A stretch of DNA of 64,000 bases from Cloeon dipterum (Eukaryota > Arthropoda > Insecta > Ephemeroptera > Baetidae): NCBI RefSeq assembly GCF_949628265.1, contig NC_088790.1, positions 15,752,545 through 15,816,544 on the forward strand, written 5' to 3'. Positions 60,101 through 64,000 of the stretch are shown here, piece by piece. Under the pieces are notes generated by a model. It was not told the origin of the DNA. It searched no databases and saw nothing but the letters and a program-made list of their open reading frames with translations. Both the position numbers and the translations under genes were made by a program. Positions within the stretch are counted from its first letter, which is position 1. Each line of letters begins with the position of its first letter.

Positions 60101-63100
60101 TTCCCTCTCTTTCTCAGTCGTGTGATTCACGCAGCGACGTGAGTCAGCGACCATCTGATTTAATTGGCTCGTCCATCGATCCAGAACAATGCGAATCGCA
60201 TGTCCAGCGTGCATCAGAAGAAGCCGCAACTGATCGTCGCCGACTTTTCGAGCCGCCCTCCCGCCCGGCGTGACCTCTCCGTTCTTCGCGAGCAGAGAGG
60301 GCAGCGTCGGCGCCGACCGGCCTCCAAATCTCTCTGTCCACTCAAGGGAAACCTCCACGGTAGCTCTCCTTACACAATTGTGTCACCGCGCAATCATCAT
60401 CTAGCTGCTCTCGTTGCGCTGCGGCAAAAACAAACGCTTTGCCGCTTTTCGCGCGCACTTTTTCGTCTTCAGCAGCTCTCTAAAACCTTGCCATTGTGAC
60501 GGAAAACAAATAGCTTCGCGAGACAATATTGCTACGTACCAGTTTGGACACAGTTAGGTCATGCCAAGGAGGTATTGATTTTAAATGCTGGTAAACAAAA
60601 AGCCAGCAACTTGATTAAAAAAAATACTCTAAATTGGCTCTTGCAGACAATTGTACAAATTTGTGTCTGATGAGCATTTGAATAAAATAATAAATTATTA
60701 TTATTTATTATATTAGACACCAACGGTGTACAACACAGAGTACATTATATAACGATATTATATAACTGCAATTTCTTATATTTAGCAGCTTGAAATAAAA
60801 TAATAAATAGTACCTAATTAAAGTTAGATTAAAAGTGAAAACGAAAGTAATGATTTCTACTGTAATAAACTGTTACAAAAAATGAGCGCTCAAATTTTGA
60901 ATGGCATTAGCTAACTTTGGAAAAATAAATGGCTAAATTTGAAAATTATACTTCCGAGTTTATAAAAGCAAAAAACTCGGGAATAGACGGTGGCACTACC
61001 TGGTGGCAGCTTCTGCATTGGATGTTGGACGTGAGAGCTAATTAAAGCTTTATTTCATGAATTTCAGCTTGGCGATTTAGTTTAGGAAAGAGATAAAGCA
61101 CTCGCCTCCTGAGCAAGTTCCTGGCTCGCAGGGGGGCTGCTGACGGTGCAAACGAGTGATAAGGCTCGCATGATGCACTCTCATTATCCGAGACATTACC
61201 AACTCATTTTCGTGCCGAGCGCGGCGCGAGAGCGTGATTCGCCGCGATCGTTGATCGTTGCAAGGCTGGCGCTGTGATTTGTGTCTCTTTTTATATAACA
61301 AATTGCGCACACGGGCGCATTATTTGCCAACTTCCTGTTAGTCGCCACGGCTGGCCAGGCAGCAGTGGCGGCGGCGAGTAAAATTTGAAAATTTGCATTT
61401 CAATACGGATGACCGAGGACGGCCGCCACGTAATGAAGACAACGCGAGCAATAAAAAGGCGGTGAAAAATGCGTTCGACGCCAGAATGACAAATGAGGCG
61501 TGTGCCTTGTGTAGTGCATTCTAACGCTGCCGATGTGTTTCAATTGGGAGTTTAAAAGGCAGTCAATGGCCTCGGCGTCTCATTGAAAGCTGGGGAGCGA
61601 ACGGAATGACAAATGAAATAAACAAGATTGATTGGACCGGGCCTGCCTGGCTGGCGGAGCGGCGAAAGATGAGTCTAAACGTTTTATTGGGCTTATCCGA
61701 TTTCCGGTCCTGTTCGCAGAGCGGTTGCCAGAAAAACGAGCCCATTCCGGGATGGGTGAGAGAGAGAAAACAGGATGAGAAACGGGTTTATGCTATTTTA
61801 AGAGGCGAAAGAGTCGTGACTTAATAATAAAGATTAAATGATTTCGTGCATGATATAGAGCACATTGACAATAAATGATTATTTTCCCTTCTTGTTTTAT
61901 CTTTTATTAAAAACCCAGTTAAATTCACCATTTAGCGAAACCCCATAGTTTTTAAAGCTGTTAAAAGATGGCACCACTGCATTCATACAGTTTTATGGCA
62001 TTTTTCTGACCCAATCCTCTGCTATGTATTCTACACTCAAAGTGAGTTCTTTTAATATGCTTTAACCAATAATTTGTTCAACCAATCGCCTTCGAAACAT
62101 AGAATAATTTGAAATAAAAAATCTTGGCATAATAAGTGCCTTAAAATCCTAAACAACCGGTAGCGCCATCTTTTGTCAGCTTTAAACATTAAGAGGCTAA
62201 CGAAACTAGTAAATTTGGGCGTGTTAAATATTTTCGTTCAAATTTTTAAAGAATGCTAAACACAAGTCATGTGAAAATAGGCAACTTTTTGCATAAATAT
62301 TTTTTAAACTGTAGGTATTCAGCCTCAGGATATTGTGGAGTTAAGTTAATTGATCTCGTTTGGTTTATTCCCTTGGCGATTTAAAAAATTTTGTCCCGCA
62401 TATTGTACCCCCTTCGTCTCAGGTATATATCATCTATATATCTCGAGTTCTAAACAAAAAATTTCCTTCAGTTTCGCATTTCGAATTCCCTTCCACTCGA
62501 CGTGTGAGACGCCCTTTGAAGTGTTCGATTTCAAAAGGGAAAAACAAGTGCGGCCGACATTCGCGGCGAAAGAGATCCTCCTTCGAAAAAGGAACCTTCT
62601 GCCTCGACATGAAAGAAAAGAGACTCGTCCTCGCGTTCTTTTCTATACTCCTCGTCTGCTCATTGTTCCTCTAATGAATTTCAATATAACTAGCTAACTG
62701 TTCGTCGGCCGTCTGTCTCGCGTGTTGACCGTAAAAACGCAAAGCTGCTCTGCTCGCGAGCCAATTGTGCTAATATACTCACTGCACCAGCTAAAGTAGA
62801 TTCTAATTGTAAGCAAACTGCTCTCGATCTCGAAATTGATGTCACTTGTAAAGTGTCTTTCGCGATAAATGGAAGAACGAGTTTAAGGGAATTTTCAGGA
62901 AAGAAACAGCAGTCTGAGTGAAAATTAAAATTTTAAGAATCATGGATCGGCGCTGTGTAGAACAAAAAAAGTTTGTAATTCATTTTCTGTACTCAGCTTT
63001 GTGCATGGCAACTAGAATTTATTGCATAAATGCCTGACAACGAGTTGTAGCAGAACTTTCTGCTCCGCAACAACTATAAAATCTAGTTGTTGGTCTCTTT

Positions 63101-64000
63101 ACGTTGAGGTGCTCGTTTGAAATAAAAATGCTTGCCTTTGTTATGATGGCTCGCAGTCATGGAATGGCGCGCAGAGATTCAGCTAATTGCACAAACCTTT
63201 TAGGTTTGTTTTGGTGAATGCATTTCAAACACGCTGTCAGTCTATTTTTAGACAATTCTATAGATTTGGAAATCAATTCCACCATTTAGCCAGGTGAAAA
63301 TGCGGCCGCTAAAATATATTAACTTTTGGAAGGAAAAAATATGTTTGCAGAAATTAACGTGCAGAAAAACGCCGAGAAGAGCAGTCCTTTGAAATGCAAA
63401 GAGGGTGAAAAACCTTCGTCGCCCGGGTAGTTGCTTTCAAAAGGTGCTTTTTATCTGCGCACATTGATTTAGGTGGCGTAATGAAGTTTCTCGGTGCTGA
63501 ACTTGATATACCGTTTCAAAGCTGCGGACGGAGCGTGAAATTCCATCGATTTTCCTGCAGCAAAAAGATTCAGCCCTCGGCATTCGTGTTACTTTTTATA
63601 CTAGGCATTACCACACGCTTGCATGCAATATATATGAAAAGGTTGAAATATCACATTAAGCTTCACATTTCTTGGAAAAAGGCATTATCAGACTATCTAC
63701 TGCGCTGACATCATTTACCTTGAACAAAGATTTCTAGGAAGTAATTAAAGATGCAATTAGGGATATTATTTCCAAAATTGTTATTTAAAAATAAAAGATC
63801 TGCATCGATAAATTAGGCTGAAAAATGTATGAGACGCCTATTAAGTGACCCATTTTCTAACGAAATAAAATATTTGCATCCAATATTTATAAGTAAAATT
63901 GATTTGAATTAATTAACTTTTATTTGGAAAGTTCACACGTACATGCGGGAGAAAATAAAATAATTTAATATGTTTTATGCATAAATAACTACTTTTACAT
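57144..64000. other. Upstream or 5' intron of the coiled-coil gene; no gene recognised
   Basis: I see no supported coding exon. GC- and CpG-richer blocks at 57.3-58.1, 60.1-60.5 and 61.1-61.8 kb could be promoters or 5' UTR exons of the coiled-coil gene, whose start is missing. A possible 12-bp terminal-inverted-repeat unit at 58.1-58.7 kb is listed separately. The rest is AT-rich spacer. Confidence 0.5.
58096..58682. mobile_element. Possible 587-bp non-autonomous element with 12-bp inverted ends
   Basis: TAGGGTTGCCAC at 58096-58107 is the exact reverse complement of 58671-58682. The ends resemble CAGGGTTGCC-type termini seen in some insect DNA elements. No convincing target-site duplication is seen and the internal sequence encodes nothing recognisable. 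Confidence 0.3.

Noticed and set aside
60144-60358. Minus-strand frames near 60.2 kb as the first exon of the coiled-coil gene
   Set aside because: Two frames are open but neither starts with ATG, and I found no donor of phase 0 leading to the acceptor at 57144.
62609-62674. 21-residue peptide resembling a signal sequence (MKEKRLVLAFFSILLVCSLFL)
   Set aside because: It ends at a stop right after the hydrophobic core, with no good donor to continue it. A hydrophobic run of this length is expected by chance in T-rich DNA.

Overview
This is a eukaryotic nuclear window, almost certainly from an arthropod and probably an insect. The coding exons are GC-rich and sit in very AT-rich introns and spacers. 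Introns carry GT-AG boundaries, poly(A) signals lie just past the stops, and the gene set (Skeletor, Fem-1, PANK4, LPCAT, RNF170) reads as insect-like. I cannot name the order or species. There are no prokaryotic operons and no CRISPR array, and I recognised no rRNA or tRNA. All exon models come from manual reading of splice sites and reading phase; none was tested against transcripts.

Layout: 1-9.8 kb has no gene I can support. 9.8-19.15 kb (+) is a seven-exon Fem-1 homologue, a CUL2 substrate receptor with ankyrin repeats. It meets, tail to tail, a thirteen-exon Skeletor gene (-, 23.5-19.3 kb; DM13-DM13-DOMON). Upstream of Skeletor on the same strand is a twelve-exon PANK4 gene (-, 29.0-24.3 kb; pantothenate-kinase-like plus DUF89 phosphatase). 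Next is an LPCAT gene (-, 42.0-30.4 kb) whose first exon lies 6.9 kb from the rest. It has two alternative copies of the exon that carries the catalytic HX4D motif. LPCAT is divergent from RNF170 (+, 43.0-45.2 kb), a membrane RING E3 ligase. RNF170 in turn runs tail to tail into a coiled-coil, Ser-rich gene (-, about 57.1-46.3 kb) of a family I do not recognise. That gene has two SxIP motifs and probably alternative C-termini; its first exon was not found. 57.1-64 kb is its likely upstream or 5'-intron region.

The most interesting points are the frame-enforced pair of mutually exclusive LPCAT exons, the SxIP-bearing coiled-coil gene with competing C-terminal ends, and an antisense 100-codon ORF inside an LPCAT intron. 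Others are a 145-bp TA-flanked inverted-repeat element in an RNF170 intron, a GC-AG intron in Skeletor, and an insect PANK4 that keeps one of the two kinase residues reported lost in mammals. The genes do not form one pathway. LPCAT and PANK4 both touch lipid/CoA metabolism, and Fem-1 and RNF170 both act in ubiquitination, but I infer no functional cluster.
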